Notes: generated by a model not told the origin, from the sequence alone. A DNA stretch of 42,771 bases from a bacterium (GCA_022616075.1 JAKEFK010000364.1:1-42771); one strand, 5' to 3'; positions 35,593-42,771 are shown, counted from the first letter of the stretch. Made by a program: numbers and translations.

Positions 35593-35691
35593 GTGATCGC
35601 TTTTCAACAGGGACATACTGGTCTGAATCTTATTGACTTCAAAGGGTCCAAAAGGTTCTACCGGGATGCATTTGTCGGTTTCAATAAATAA
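35593..35691 (+). pseudogene. Relic of the 5' end of a VOC-family gene
   Basis: The frame encodes AFQQGHTGLNLIDFKGSKRF, then YRDAF, and stops after 32 codons. It aligns with the first residues of the VOC protein at 41985 (AFQSGHIGLNVTDLERSKEI, YRDVFGF), and the promoter regions match as well. Only the first beta-alpha unit is left. Confidence 0.8.
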
Positions 35692-35702
35692 CCGGAGCAG
35701 AA

Positions 35703-36974
35703 GTGTCAAAATGCACGCGAATCGCGTTTCTCAAAGTTGGCGGCTCCTTGTTGGTTGCTTGCAGTTTCTTTACTTCCGTGAAGTCACAGGAAGAAGTAAC
35801 TGTTACGAGAGTTACTGTATGGGTGAAGGCCACCGAAAAATCCGGCAAGCCGGTAGCCGGGCTCACAGAAAAGGACTTTGAGCTGTATGAAGACGGCCGG
35901 CGAATGAATCTTACTTGTTTCGAAGAAATACGCATCGACCCTCAGGAAATTGCTCAAACTACGCCTTTGGAAATTGCACCGAACGCGAAAACGCTGAGTG
36001 ATCCTCCACAAAAGAGAGTTGTATTGCTTATGGACTTGAGCAACACATCGCAAAGCGAATTCTTACATCTTAAACAAAAGACGACGGAGTTCCTGTCGGA
36101 ATTATCGAGAAGCTGGGAAGTCAGTCTACTGAGTCTGTTTAATGGGATCGTCGAAATCAACGTGGAGGGTACAAAGAACGCGGATGTCTGGCAAACTGCA
36201 TTCGAAAAAATTAAGGCGAACAACAGGCGCGACATCGATTTACTGAACCGTCGCAGGCAGGTAGCAAGTGTATTGCGAACAGCAGGAGGGCGCAGGGAGC
36301 AGCAAGAGCGAGTAGTGAACGAAGCTTGCGCACTTGCGGAAGAATTTGCTCAACTGGAAAGAGCTGAATCGCGAATGTGGCTAAACTCCCTACGGCAGTT
36401 CGACAAATACGTCCGGCGGCAGGAAGAGAGCGCTCATACGGTCGTCCTTTTTCTTTCAGGCGGCATTTCATCGACTCCTGGAAAGCAGTATTACGATGTG
36501 ATACAAAACTCTGACTTGATTCGGGCGATGTTCGCTGATGAACTCGAATTCTTTGCTGCGTTTCCGGAATGCCGAATTCGGTACGATTCCAGTTTAAATC
36601 AAGATTTTGAAAAGCTGGTTGGTAAATTGAATGCTAACAACATCACGTTCTATACAATTAATTCACGAGGGCCGCTGAACGATCTGCTCGAAACGGTTCG
36701 AGAATCGGATCGCCAGTTCAAGATGAGCGATCTGCATTTTTTGAAAGATTATCAAGATTTTTTGGTTCTAATGGCCGAGGATAGCGGAGGCACCCATTTT
36801 GAAAACTCGCTGAACTTCAAAAGGGGATACGATGCAATTCTGCAGGATCTCAACCACCAATACATGCTTTGCTACAAACCGCAGGAGCATTCCAAAGAAG
36901 GGTATCACAAGATTCAGGTCAAAACGGCCCGTTCAGGGTTGAAACTGCGCCACCGCAAAGGTTACTACGACTGA
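35703..36974 (+). CDS. VWFA-related acidobacterial-domain protein, copy 2
   Basis: This 423-residue exported protein starts at a GTG with GGAG 6 nt upstream. It has a signal peptide (FLKVGGSLLVACSFFTSVKS), the VTVWVKATEKSGKPVAGLTE block with DFELYEDG, and a VWA-like domain with LLMDLSNTSQSE at the metal site. It ends QYMLCYKPQEHSKEGYHKIQ and LKLRHRKGY. It belongs to the same TIGR03436-type family as copy 1, and the two share many blocks (LSGG, PG-x-x-YY, FENSLNFKRGYD). The gene follows a VOC relic and probably uses the promoter at 35529-35572. The function is unknown; extracellular binding or adhesion is a guess. Confidence 0.88.
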   Translation: MSKCTRIAFLKVGGSLLVACSFFTSVKSQEEVTVTRVTVWVKATEKSGKPVAGLTEKDFELYEDGRRMNLTCFEEIRIDPQEIAQTTPLEIAPNAKTLSDPPQKRVVLLMDLSNTSQSEFLHLKQKTTEFLSELSRSWEVSLLSLFNGIVEINVEGTKNADVWQTAFEKIKANNRRDIDLLNRRRQVASVLRTAGGRREQQERVVNEACALAEEFAQLERAESRMWLNSLRQFDKYVRRQEESAHTVVLFLSGGISSTPGKQYYDVIQNSDLIRAMFADELEFFAAFPECRIRYDSSLNQDFEKLVGKLNANNITFYTINSRGPLNDLLETVRESDRQFKMSDLHFLKDYQDFLVLMAEDSGGTHFENSLNFKRGYDAILQDLNHQYMLCYKPQEHSKEGYHKIQVKTARSGLKLRHRKGYYD

Positions 36975-37164
36975 GTTCGTCTCCTGGAAAGCTGGGAAAC
37001 TCAGCGGATCTATTTGGGGAGAACAGGTAACGCTTGTTCAAACGGCCGTTCGTGCGATAGATCGCTGAAATGATCTGCAATTACTGTTAGGAAGCGGGAG
37101 AAACAGCTTCCAACTCTGCGCTAGTCAGGATAAATCAATTAACATTTATTTCGTTGGGCGCAAG

Positions 37165-37250
37165 AACGCGAAATGCGTTCCATGACTGCTCCTAATGGTT
37201 GCTATGCAAACAATCAATTTGTGACATTATCAATGGATCTCTAAAATGAC
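37165..37250 (+). repeat. Intergenic element R4 carrying the selD promoter
   Basis: This is a partial R copy: GCGTTCCATGACTGC, then TGCAAACA (37205-37212), ATCAAT, -35 TTGTGA (37219-37224), 17 nt and -10 TAAAAT (37242-37247). The start codon of selD lies 70 nt farther on, so this mRNA has a real leader. The rest of the 36975-37317 gap shows nothing else I can name. Confidence 0.7.
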
Positions 37251-37317
37251 CGTATAACAAGTATTAAAGTGATTTCTTACGTCCAATCAGATCTATCAAG
37301 AAATTTTGGAGTGTCGG

Positions 37318-38385
37318 ATGGAACAGGAAAAGTTCAGGCTGACGAGGCTTGCGAAATCGGGCGGTTGAGCAGGTAAGCTCAGTCCGTTGGACCTGGCCGA
37401 AATACTGAAACACTTGGGCGCGCGAAGTCAAAATCCTGATTTGCTCGTTGGATTTGAGACTTCAGACGACGCAGGTGTGTTCAAATTGACTGACGAGCTA
37501 GCGCTTGTACAAACAGTCGATTTCGTTACACCTACTTGTGACGATCCATTCCTGTTTGGGCAAATTGCTGCAGCCAACTCGTTAAGCGATGTTTTTGCAA
37601 TGGGCGGTCGTCCGGTCAATGCCTTGAATATCTGTTGTTTCCCGCAAGAAGGTGTGGATGACGCCATACTCGCAGAGATTTTGAAAGGCGGGCATTCTAA
37701 GATTCTGGAGGCGGGAGCGACACTCGTAGGCGGACATACCGTAAAGGATCAAGAGCTGAAATATGGTTTGTCGGTTACCGGACTGATTCATCCAGAAAAA
37801 ATTCTGCGAAACAGCACAGCCAGGCCGGGAGATAAAATTGTTCTGACGAAGAAAATGGGCACTGGCGTGATCATAACAGGTGTAAAAAACGATCTGATTC
37901 CCTGGGAGCAGGCAGAGGAAGCGATGGCGAGCATGGCCACTTTGAATAAGGTGGCGTGCGAAGCAATGCTCGAAATTGGCGTTCACGCGTGTACGGATGT
38001 TTCCGGATTCGGACTCGCCGGTCATGTTTGCGAAATGGCCGTGGGTAGCAAAGTCGGCATACAGTTGAATCTTAGCGCGGTGCCGGTTTACCCCGTGAGC
38101 ATTGAGCTGTTCGGCAGGGGCTTAAGAACAGGAGTCACTTTATTTAATAAACAGTCTGCCGCTGGATGCGTTTCTCTGGAAAAAGAATTGCCGCGGGAAA
38201 GAGAAATGATTCTTTACGATCCACAAACCTCAGGCCCACTCGCCATTTCTGTCGCAGCAGAAAAGGCCGATGATCTGGTCTCTTTGCTGTGTGAAAGAGG
38301 AGTTCGTGATGCCGCCATTATCGGCGATGTGGTTGAGAGTTCCGTGCCTGGACTTTTCGTTTCTGACTCCCTAAAAAGACCGTGA
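37318..38385 (+). CDS. selD: Selenophosphate synthetase, itself a selenoprotein (Sec17)
   Basis: SelD makes selenophosphate from selenide and ATP for Sec-tRNA and selenouridine synthesis. I start at ATG 37318 (GGAG upstream) and read the TGA at 37366-37368 as Sec. The N terminus is then FRLTRLAKSGG-U-AGKLSP. Sec17 and Lys20 coincide with the catalytic Cys17 and Lys20 of E. coli SelD. The rest is standard: FETSDDAGVF, VDFVTPTCDDPFLFG, IAAANSLSDVFAMGG (N-terminal AIRS domain with metal aspartates), GGHTVKDQELKYG, then DVSGFGLAGH and LYDPQTSGPL. Length 355 residues, normal. An open-frame search would start at TTG 37387 and lose both catalytic residues. Sec-type SelD implies that the cell has SelA, SelB and tRNA-Sec, which are not in this window. 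Confidence 0.95.
37366..37395 (+). promoter_or_regulatory. Sec UGA and SECIS-like hairpin of selD
   Basis: After the TGA, a CAG...CTG outer pairing encloses a GTCC/GGAC stem with a GUU loop (37386-37388). The loop G follows 17 nt after the UGA, within the bacterial SECIS range. The upper stem is only 4 bp, so the structure is weaker than that of the MerB-like gene. Confidence 0.55.
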
Positions 38386-38403
38386 CCTGCGGAGAATTCT
38401 TCG

Positions 38404-38571
38404 ATGCAAGATTATGCTCTCACATTGATGGCGATCATCGTCGGAGGATTGGTTTGTGTCATCATCTGGCTCAGTTCGGTTGTGGACTCGAAGCGCAAGA
38501 CCCCAATGAAAGAAGAACCTTTTAAAACCCGCGTTAAACGTTCTGGGCCCGAAGAGAATGACCTCGATTAA
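38404..38571 (+). CDS. Small single-pass membrane protein after selD
   Basis: This 55-residue product has an N-terminal helix LTLMAIIVGGLVCVIIWLSS and a charged cytoplasmic tail rich in Lys and Glu (KEEPFKTRVKRSGPEEND). The ATG lies 18 bp after the selD stop, with GGAGAA at a good distance, so it should be cotranscribed with selD. I do not recognise a family. A role in selenium uptake or in tethering the pathway is only a guess from position. Confidence 0.6.
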   Translation: MQDYALTLMAIIVGGLVCVIIWLSSVVDSKRKTPMKEEPFKTRVKRSGPEENDLD

Positions 38572-38591
38572 AAGAAGAACCTTTTGAAACC
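38509..38591 (+). repeat. Pair of 21-bp direct repeats
   Basis: AAAGAAGAACCTTTTAAAACC-like units at 38509-38529 and 38571-38591 differ at one base and are 62 bp apart. The first encodes KEEPFKT of the small membrane protein; the second begins at its stop codon. This suggests a local duplication that set or moved the 3' end of the gene. Confidence 0.6.
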
Positions 38592-38668
38592 GGCCATGTT
38601 GTTTTTCCAGCATAAATTGGCATGCGAGGCTGCGCTCTTGTTGAGCCAAATGATTACTAGCAAGCGGA

Positions 38669-39820
38669 TTAATAGAACTTCGGGGATTCTCGCGAAAATC
38701 GTGCTGGAATGTTTCGGAGTCGAAGGTACTCCTGAAGGCGCTCGATCGCCTCCGGCATGTTTTTTCGACCAAAGCCGATCCTAAAATGCCCTCCCGGAAT
38801 GTCATAGATGCTACCTGGTAACAGCAGCACCCCAGCTTGATTCACCAGGTCAAAGCAAAATTGGTCTGTATCCGTATCGAGAATCAATGGAAATGCAATT
38901 GGACCTGCTTTCGGTTTATGCCATGAGAACAGACGCGAGTGCGTTTCAAAGAAGAGGCTCAAAATTTCAAGATTGTAAGCGATAATCTCCCGATTTCGGC
39001 TGAGTATTCGATTCTTGTTGCGCAAAGCCACTGCAGCGAGAAACTCGCTCGGCGCGCTATTGCAGATTGTCGTATAGTGTTTGAAAGAGTTCATGGATTC
39101 GTAAACACGTCTATTGCGAGTTGCGATCCAGCCGATACGGAGCCCAGCAAGACCAAAAGATTTTGACATGACACAGAGCGATACGGCGTTTTCGTTGAGA
39201 TCACAAGCTGCCGGCAGTCTGTCCTTCTCGTCGTATTCGAGATAGCGGTACACCTCATCGGAAAAAAGAATGAACCCATGCTGCTGCGATAGCCGATCCA
39301 GCTCCAGAAAATTCTCGCGCGACATTAAGTAGCCAGTAGGGTTATGAGGGCAGTTCACGGCCACCACTTTGGTCCCTGGCTGAAGATTTTTTTTCAAAAA
39401 ACTCAGGTCAAGCTCCCATTCCTGCTCATGGCGCGACTCCCATTTGGTTACATTGCACCCAATGCTTCGAGCCACTTCAAATAGTGACTGGTAACAGGGC
39501 CAGTGGATGATCATATGATCGCCGGGACCTACAGTCGAATTCATGAAGTTGAATATCGCTTCTTCCGCTCCAGCGTGAACGAGAATCTGATCCGGAGTTA
39601 TTGAGGTATAGAGTTGTGCGATCTCTTTCCTGAGGATCGGATTCCCCAGGGTTTCTGTATAACCGAGCCGGACGTTTCCAAAATCTTTTCCCGCCTCCGG
39701 GTCCATTTTCATAAGGTCGGAGATCGACAAGGTCTCGCAGTCGGAACCGCAAAGAAAATAGGGAGCTGTAAACTCGTATTTGGCAAAATAGTGCTCCAAT
39801 TTGAAAGGAGACAGCTTCAT
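38669..39820 (-). CDS. Class I/II PLP-dependent aminotransferase
   Basis: This is a 383-residue fold-type I aminotransferase. Signatures are GYTETLGNPILRKEIA, HAGAEEAIF, NCPHNPTGYL (cofactor Asn), LFSDEVYRYLEY (Asp, Tyr), the PLP lysine in SKSFGLAGLRIGW, and the carboxylate-binding arginine in FRIGFGR. The N-terminal LEHYFAKYEFTAPYFLCGSD is characteristic of a subgroup related to capreomycidine-synthase-like enzymes, but substrate specificity cannot be read. The gene converges on the selD operon. Its promoter is of the shared class, with a -10 8 nt before the ATG and no Shine-Dalgarno. Confidence 0.9.
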   Translation of the reverse strand: MKLSPFKLEHYFAKYEFTAPYFLCGSDCETLSISDLMKMDPEAGKDFGNVRLGYTETLGNPILRKEIAQLYTSITPDQILVHAGAEEAIFNFMNSTVGPGDHMIIHWPCYQSLFEVARSIGCNVTKWESRHEQEWELDLSFLKKNLQPGTKVVAVNCPHNPTGYLMSRENFLELDRLSQQHGFILFSDEVYRYLEYDEKDRLPAACDLNENAVSLCVMSKSFGLAGLRIGWIATRNRRVYESMNSFKHYTTICNSAPSEFLAAVALRNKNRILSRNREIIAYNLEILSLFFETHSRLFSWHKPKAGPIAFPLILDTDTDQFCFDLVNQAGVLLLPGSIYDIPGGHFRIGFGRKNMPEAIERLQEYLRLRNIPARFSRESPKFY

Positions 39821-39828
39821 GAGGAAAC

Positions 39829-39872
39829 AGATTAGTCCTATTTGTCACAATTTGTCCAATTAGCTGTTTTCA
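39829..39872 (-). promoter_or_regulatory. Candidate near-leaderless promoter of the aminotransferase
   Basis: On the minus strand, box TGAAAACA, 6 nt (GCTAAT), -35 TGGACA (39853-39858), 18 nt and -10 TAATCT (39829-39834), 8 nt before the ATG. Confidence 0.6.
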
Positions 39873-40031
39873 ATATTCCGATGAGAAAGTCTCAAGGCCG
39901 GTAAGCTTCAGCGGACATGTCTGTCGTGGTTTCTGCAGGACTACGCAACCATCTGATGCTAATTCGAGTCTGTGTTGAGTACGAAATTTCCGCCGTGATT
40001 GGCGGGGTAAAAAAGAAGAGAAAAATAAAGT

Positions 40032-40871
40032 ATGGTGAATCGAGCGATGATGATTCTCGGGATCCTGGTCTTGATAGCACTGAATGGAATCCATGCGTCT
40101 GCGGTTGATGAGTCGCCTACAGCCAAAGCACCCGACGAAAGGGCCGAGGTCCTGGTCCTGGGTGTTTATCACATGGCTAACCCTGGCCGGGATATTTTCA
40201 ATTCACAGGCTGATGATGTCTTTGCACCCAAACGGCAGAGGGAAATGGCGGAGCTTCTACAAGTCTTGAAAAGATTCTTACCAACGAAGATCGCGGTAGA
40301 AGCCGATGTGTACAGGGACAGGGTAACCCAGGAGTATTCTGATTACCTTGCAGGGAAATATACCTTGTCGCGTAACGAAGTGGATCAAATCGGATATCGC
40401 TTCGCAAAGGAACTTGGACATAAAAAGGTGTATGCCGTAGATGTGGATAGTGAGTTTCCGTTCCAACGTCTCGTTAATCATGCCAAAGCCAGCGGCCGTT
40501 CGAAAGAACTGGAAAATCTGATGAGCGAAATCGAAACGATGGTGAAGGAACAGAATGCGTTTTTGCAAACGCACACCATATTAGAAACGCTTCTCTACAT
40601 GAACGAGGAGCATAAGGTGGCTGAGGATGTTGGCTTCTACTTTCGCCAGGTGCATTTCGGCGAGCCCGGCGATTGGGCGGGAGCCGATCTGGTCTCGGAT
40701 TGGTTCCGCCGAAATATCCGGATCTATAGCAACATCACTCGAATCATAGATTCTCCCAAAGAGCGGGTGCTTGTAATCTATGGAGCTGGACATCTTGGAT
40801 GGTTGCGACAACAGGTGGCCAACGATCCAACTTTGCGTTTGCGTAAGCTTGCGGAATTTGTAAAGGACTAA
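40032..40871 (+). CDS. DUF5694-family exported protein
   Basis: This 279-residue protein has a signal peptide (MMILGILVLIALNGIHASA) and the family signature VLVLGVYHMANPGRDIFN with DDVFAPKRQ. The C terminus has RVLVIYGAGHLGWLRQQV. The pattern of conserved histidine, glutamate (AVEAD) and GAGH motifs recalls the TraB/EreA-like superfamily, whose members include hydrolases. The activity of DUF5694 proteins is not established to my knowledge. The ATG at 40032 has only a weak purine-rich stretch upstream; a second ATG at 40047 is also possible. No promoter of the shared class is seen. Confidence 0.85.
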   Translation: MVNRAMMILGILVLIALNGIHASAVDESPTAKAPDERAEVLVLGVYHMANPGRDIFNSQADDVFAPKRQREMAELLQVLKRFLPTKIAVEADVYRDRVTQEYSDYLAGKYTLSRNEVDQIGYRFAKELGHKKVYAVDVDSEFPFQRLVNHAKASGRSKELENLMSEIETMVKEQNAFLQTHTILETLLYMNEEHKVAEDVGFYFRQVHFGEPGDWAGADLVSDWFRRNIRIYSNITRIIDSPKERVLVIYGAGHLGWLRQQVANDPTLRLRKLAEFVKD

Positions 40872-41019
40872 TGGATGTGCTCGCGCAACCATGCAGCGCA
40901 TGCAAAACCCGGATTCGTGGATCGAAAATGGCTGACACGAATAAGGCTAATGTAAACAATCCAGCGGCGATAAAAATCGGCCTCCAAATCCACGGCGATA
41001 CACTTTGCTTCGGCTTCAT
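40872..41019 (-). pseudogene. N-terminal fragment of a small membrane protein
   Basis: The minus strand starts at 41019 and encodes MKPKQSVSPWIWRPIFIAAG, a membrane helix (LFTLALFVSAIF) and DPRIRVLHALHG. It then runs into the antisense of the DUF5694 gene, where coding character is lost. It looks like a truncated membrane protein start. Confidence 0.4.
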
Positions 41020-41174
41020 GTTTTAGGTTGCCAGCACGCGGTTCAAGTTATTAAAGTGACAACCTCGACAGCGCAAATGAACTATCGTCATGTTAATAAT
41101 AAATACTTCTAATTTAGAATGTTTATTGAAGAGCGCGATCTTCGAATTGAACAGCACGAAGTTCATCGAAGTAA

Positions 41175-41217
41175 TGAAGAGAATTAATTGGTCCTGTCCA
41201 GGACTGCCGATTAGAAT
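41175..41217 (+). promoter_or_regulatory. Candidate promoter of the SnoaL-like gene
   Basis: Box TGAAGAGA, 6 nt (ATTAAT), -35 TGGTCC (41189-41194), 17 nt and -10 TAGAAT (41212-41217). The start codon lies 80 nt downstream. The 41020-41174 stretch shows nothing else. Confidence 0.45.
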
Positions 41218-41297
41218 AAGGCAGTCGGAAACTGTTTCCTTTTATGGGAGGCGCATTATCGGTATCCCGCGAAGTCATGGCCATTGGAGGTTACATT

Positions 41298-41702
41298 ATG
41301 AAAGGACTAAAGCGCAAGGCGCGGAAAACACGAGTACGAGCAATGTCGCCGGAGCGCCTGAAACAGTTTGGTGAGGCATGGGGAAGAGCTGATATTGACG
41401 CGTTGATGGAGTTCATGACCGATGATTGTGTCTATAAGGCCTCCGTTGGCCCTGATCCTGGGACAACCTATGTGGGAAGAGAAGCAGTAAGGAAGGGCTT
41501 CGCTGAGGTACTCGCTTATGAGTCAGGGGGAGAGCCGAAAGCCGGACCGGTGTGGGTTTTAGGAAGTCGCGCTGTCGCGGAATGGTCGTATATAATCACC
41601 CGGCCCGATGGACGTAAGGTGGAAATTCGTGGTTGCGATTTGTTCGAATTCGACGGCGACAAGATCAGACGAAAGAACGCATTTCGAAAAGCATACCCAT
41701 GA
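41298..41702 (+). CDS. SnoaL/NTF2-like domain protein
   Basis: I use the ATG at 41298, which has a perfect GGAGG (41286-41290) 7 nt upstream; the frame extends to 41244 without such a signal. The 134-residue product has a basic N terminus (KGLKRKARKTRVRAM) and an NTF2-like fold: RLKQFGEAWGRADIDALMEF with MTDDCVYKAS, TYVGREAVRKGFAEVL, and the C-terminal strands RKVEIRGCDLFEFDGDKI and RRKNAFRK. Such proteins act as isomerases, hydrolases or ligand binders; none can be chosen here. Confidence 0.85.
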   Translation: MKGLKRKARKTRVRAMSPERLKQFGEAWGRADIDALMEFMTDDCVYKASVGPDPGTTYVGREAVRKGFAEVLAYESGGEPKAGPVWVLGSRAVAEWSYIITRPDGRKVEIRGCDLFEFDGDKIRRKNAFRKAYP

Positions 41703-41923
41703 TGCTGGCTGCTGATTCGCACAGTGTCGCAAACGTTCCAAATCGCAGCGAAGACCGCCAGGGTAACTATACATAACCGGTCTACGGGTCAGACGTTAGA
41801 TTTCCGGACAGATATCCCTTTAGTAATTCCATACTAAGAGATGCCGCCGAACAGCTCGTTAAGGTGAGAAGCTTGCAATCCATTCCTGATCCCTGAATGC
41901 ATGAATGATTTTCATTGATCACG

Positions 41924-41965
41924 TAAAAATAAATCATTTGATTAATGTGATCCATATCATAAAAT
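41924..41965 (+). promoter_or_regulatory. Promoter of the VOC gene (shared class)
   Basis: Box-like TAAAAATA, AATCAT, -35 TTGATT (41938-41943), 16 nt and -10 TAAAAT (41960-41965), then AGGAG before the ATG at 41985. It is homologous to the promoter at 35529-35572. The upstream 41703-41923 stretch holds no gene I can see. Confidence 0.6.
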
Positions 41966-41984
41966 TTCGACAGAGTAGGAGTTC

Positions 41985-42435
41985 ATGGCTTTTCAGTCAG
42001 GACATATCGGTTTGAATGTTACAGACCTCGAGCGGTCCAAAGAGATTTACCGGGATGTATTCGGATTTGAAATTCTACGCAAATCTAGTGAGGAGGGACG
42101 GCGATTTGCATTTCTGGGCCTTGGCCCTCGTACGGTTCTGACTTTATGGCAACAGCGTCAGAGTCCGGAGCATTTTGAAAAAGAGAAACCCGGCCTTCAT
42201 CATCTTTCCTTTTCAAGTGGACAGCATCGAAGAAGTCAAAGCAGTTGAACGGAAACTACGGGAAATGAAAGTTCGGTTTTTATATGATGGGATTGTGGCT
42301 CATCTGGAAGGATCGAAGTCTGGAGGAGTTTTCTTTCAGGATCCAGACGGAATCCGTCTGGAAATCTTTAGTCCCACTGGCGCAGATTCTCATCCTGCTG
42401 CTAAACCGGTTGCACCTTCGTGTGGATTTTTCTGA
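41985..42435 (+). pseudogene. VOC-family (glyoxalase-like) protein with one frameshift
   Basis: The first frame gives FQSGHIGLNVTDLERSKEIY, GRRFAFLGLG, LTLWQQ and GLHHLSF, and the second QVDSIEEVKAVERKL, GVFFQDPDGIRLEIF and a proline-rich tail. They join if one T is removed from the TTTT at 42210-42213. The rejoined protein is about 149 residues, a complete single VOC domain with both half-motifs and metal-ligand positions (GHIGLN, HHLSF, DPDGIRLEIF). All else is intact, so it is a recent pseudogene or a homopolymer sequencing error. The PPOX-like gene begins 2 bp after it. A decayed paralog lies at 35593-35691. Confidence 0.85.
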
Positions 42436-42436
42436 T

Positions 42437-42771
42437 TTGAAATATCATTCAGGAGAACTGGAAGTACAGAGGCGGGCAGGCGTCCAGGACATGGCTGACC
42501 GCGTGTCTGGAGTCATGCGTTCGACAATTCCACAAATTGCACAGCAGTTCTTATCCGTTCAGCGATTGATTGTTGCCGCCACCTTAGACTCGAAAGACCG
42601 CTCGTGGGCCTCTTTACTTACCGGACCCGAAGGGTTCGTTCGTGCGATTGATGAACGAACACTTCTGATAGATGCATTACCGGTCCCAGGAGACCCTCTT
42701 GAGCAGAACCTGAAGGCCCATAACGAAATCGGAATCCTCGCGATTGAATTCATCAGTAGACGGCGCACCAA
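42437..42771 (+). CDS. Pyridoxamine 5'-phosphate oxidase-like protein, partial
   Basis: The frame opens at a TTG 2 nt after the VOC stop and runs off the window. It encodes KYHSGELEVQRRAGVQDMAD, then FLSVQRLIVAATLDSKDRSW and ASLLTGPEGFVRAIDERTLL. This is the start of PPOX-type flavin-binding split-barrel proteins, in which a HxGELxVQxRAG opening is common. There is no Shine-Dalgarno, so translation is probably coupled to the VOC gene. At least the flavin-binding second half is outside the window. Confidence 0.75.
   Translation, partial: MKYHSGELEVQRRAGVQDMADRVSGVMRSTIPQIAQQFLSVQRLIVAATLDSKDRSWASLLTGPEGFVRAIDERTLLIDALPVPGDPLEQNLKAHNEIGILAIEFISRRRT

Noticed and set aside
37387-38385. selD starting at TTG 37387
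   Set aside because: This start omits the Sec/Lys catalytic pair and has no Shine-Dalgarno; the upstream ATG has both.
42205-42220. Programmed frameshift in the VOC gene
   Set aside because: There is no classic slippery heptamer with a downstream structure, and VOC proteins are not known for recoding.

Overview
The window looks like a piece of a chromosome from the Acidobacteriota. The best sign is a pair of genes (33919-35217 and 35703-36974) of the VWFA-related family typical of that phylum (TIGR03436). They are accompanied by a giant LamG / Ig-like / FG-GAP / YD-repeat protein of the style seen in Blastocatellia-like genomes, many exported peptidases and esterases, and moderate GC. The species assignment is inference.

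Layout. 1-4 kb: a partial gene end, an EamA transporter, an epoxide hydrolase overlapping a DapB-like reductase, and a metallo-beta-lactamase-fold (MBL) protein. 4-11.4 kb: the 2428-residue RHS-type protein, followed by about 600 bp without a gene. 12-16 kb, minus strand: a beta-propeller/esterase fusion lacking its serine nucleophile, then a DUF885-like zincin. 16-19.7 kb: a second MBL protein, NIPSNAP, CGNR/ABATE and a membrane protein. 19.7-23.1 kb: an operon of a cysteine-desulfurase-like enzyme and an organomercurial-lyase (MerB)-like protein, divergent from a cystathionine gamma-synthase/lyase. 23.2-24.0 kb: gene debris. 24.1-26 kb: LytS/LytTR two-component pair. 26.2-33 kb: M28 peptidase, frameshifted esterase, threonine dehydratase fragment, DUF885 peptidase and MFS transporter. 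33.2-37 kb: a serine-hydrolase relic and two VWFA paralogs flanking two more relics. 37.3-38.6 kb: selD and a small membrane protein. 38.7-42.8 kb: aminotransferase, DUF5694, SnoaL-like, VOC and a partial PPOX-like gene.

Main result: selenocysteine (Sec) coding. selD starts at 37318 and reads through an in-frame TGA at residue 17, exactly where E. coli SelD has its catalytic Cys17; Lys20 is also kept. The MerB-like gene at 19724-20413 is likewise split only by a TGA, at the position of MerB catalytic Cys159. It is followed by a perfect 7-bp hairpin with a GGUC loop 19 nt downstream, as expected of a bacterial SECIS. I read it as an intact Sec-containing member of the alkylmercury lyase family. 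Naive ORF calling breaks both genes.

Second result: most transcription units share one promoter layout: an 8-bp box (TGAAAACA or TGCAAASA), 6 nt usually ending in CAT or AAT, a -35 hexamer, 16-18 nt and a -10 hexamer. Several -10 boxes end 6 nt before the start codon, implying leaderless mRNAs. Four copies of a longer intergenic element (R1-R4) carry this promoter in front of the cystathionine enzyme, the DUF885 peptidase and selD. The fourth (R2) lies in a deletion-derived relic of the 29.7-33 kb segment.
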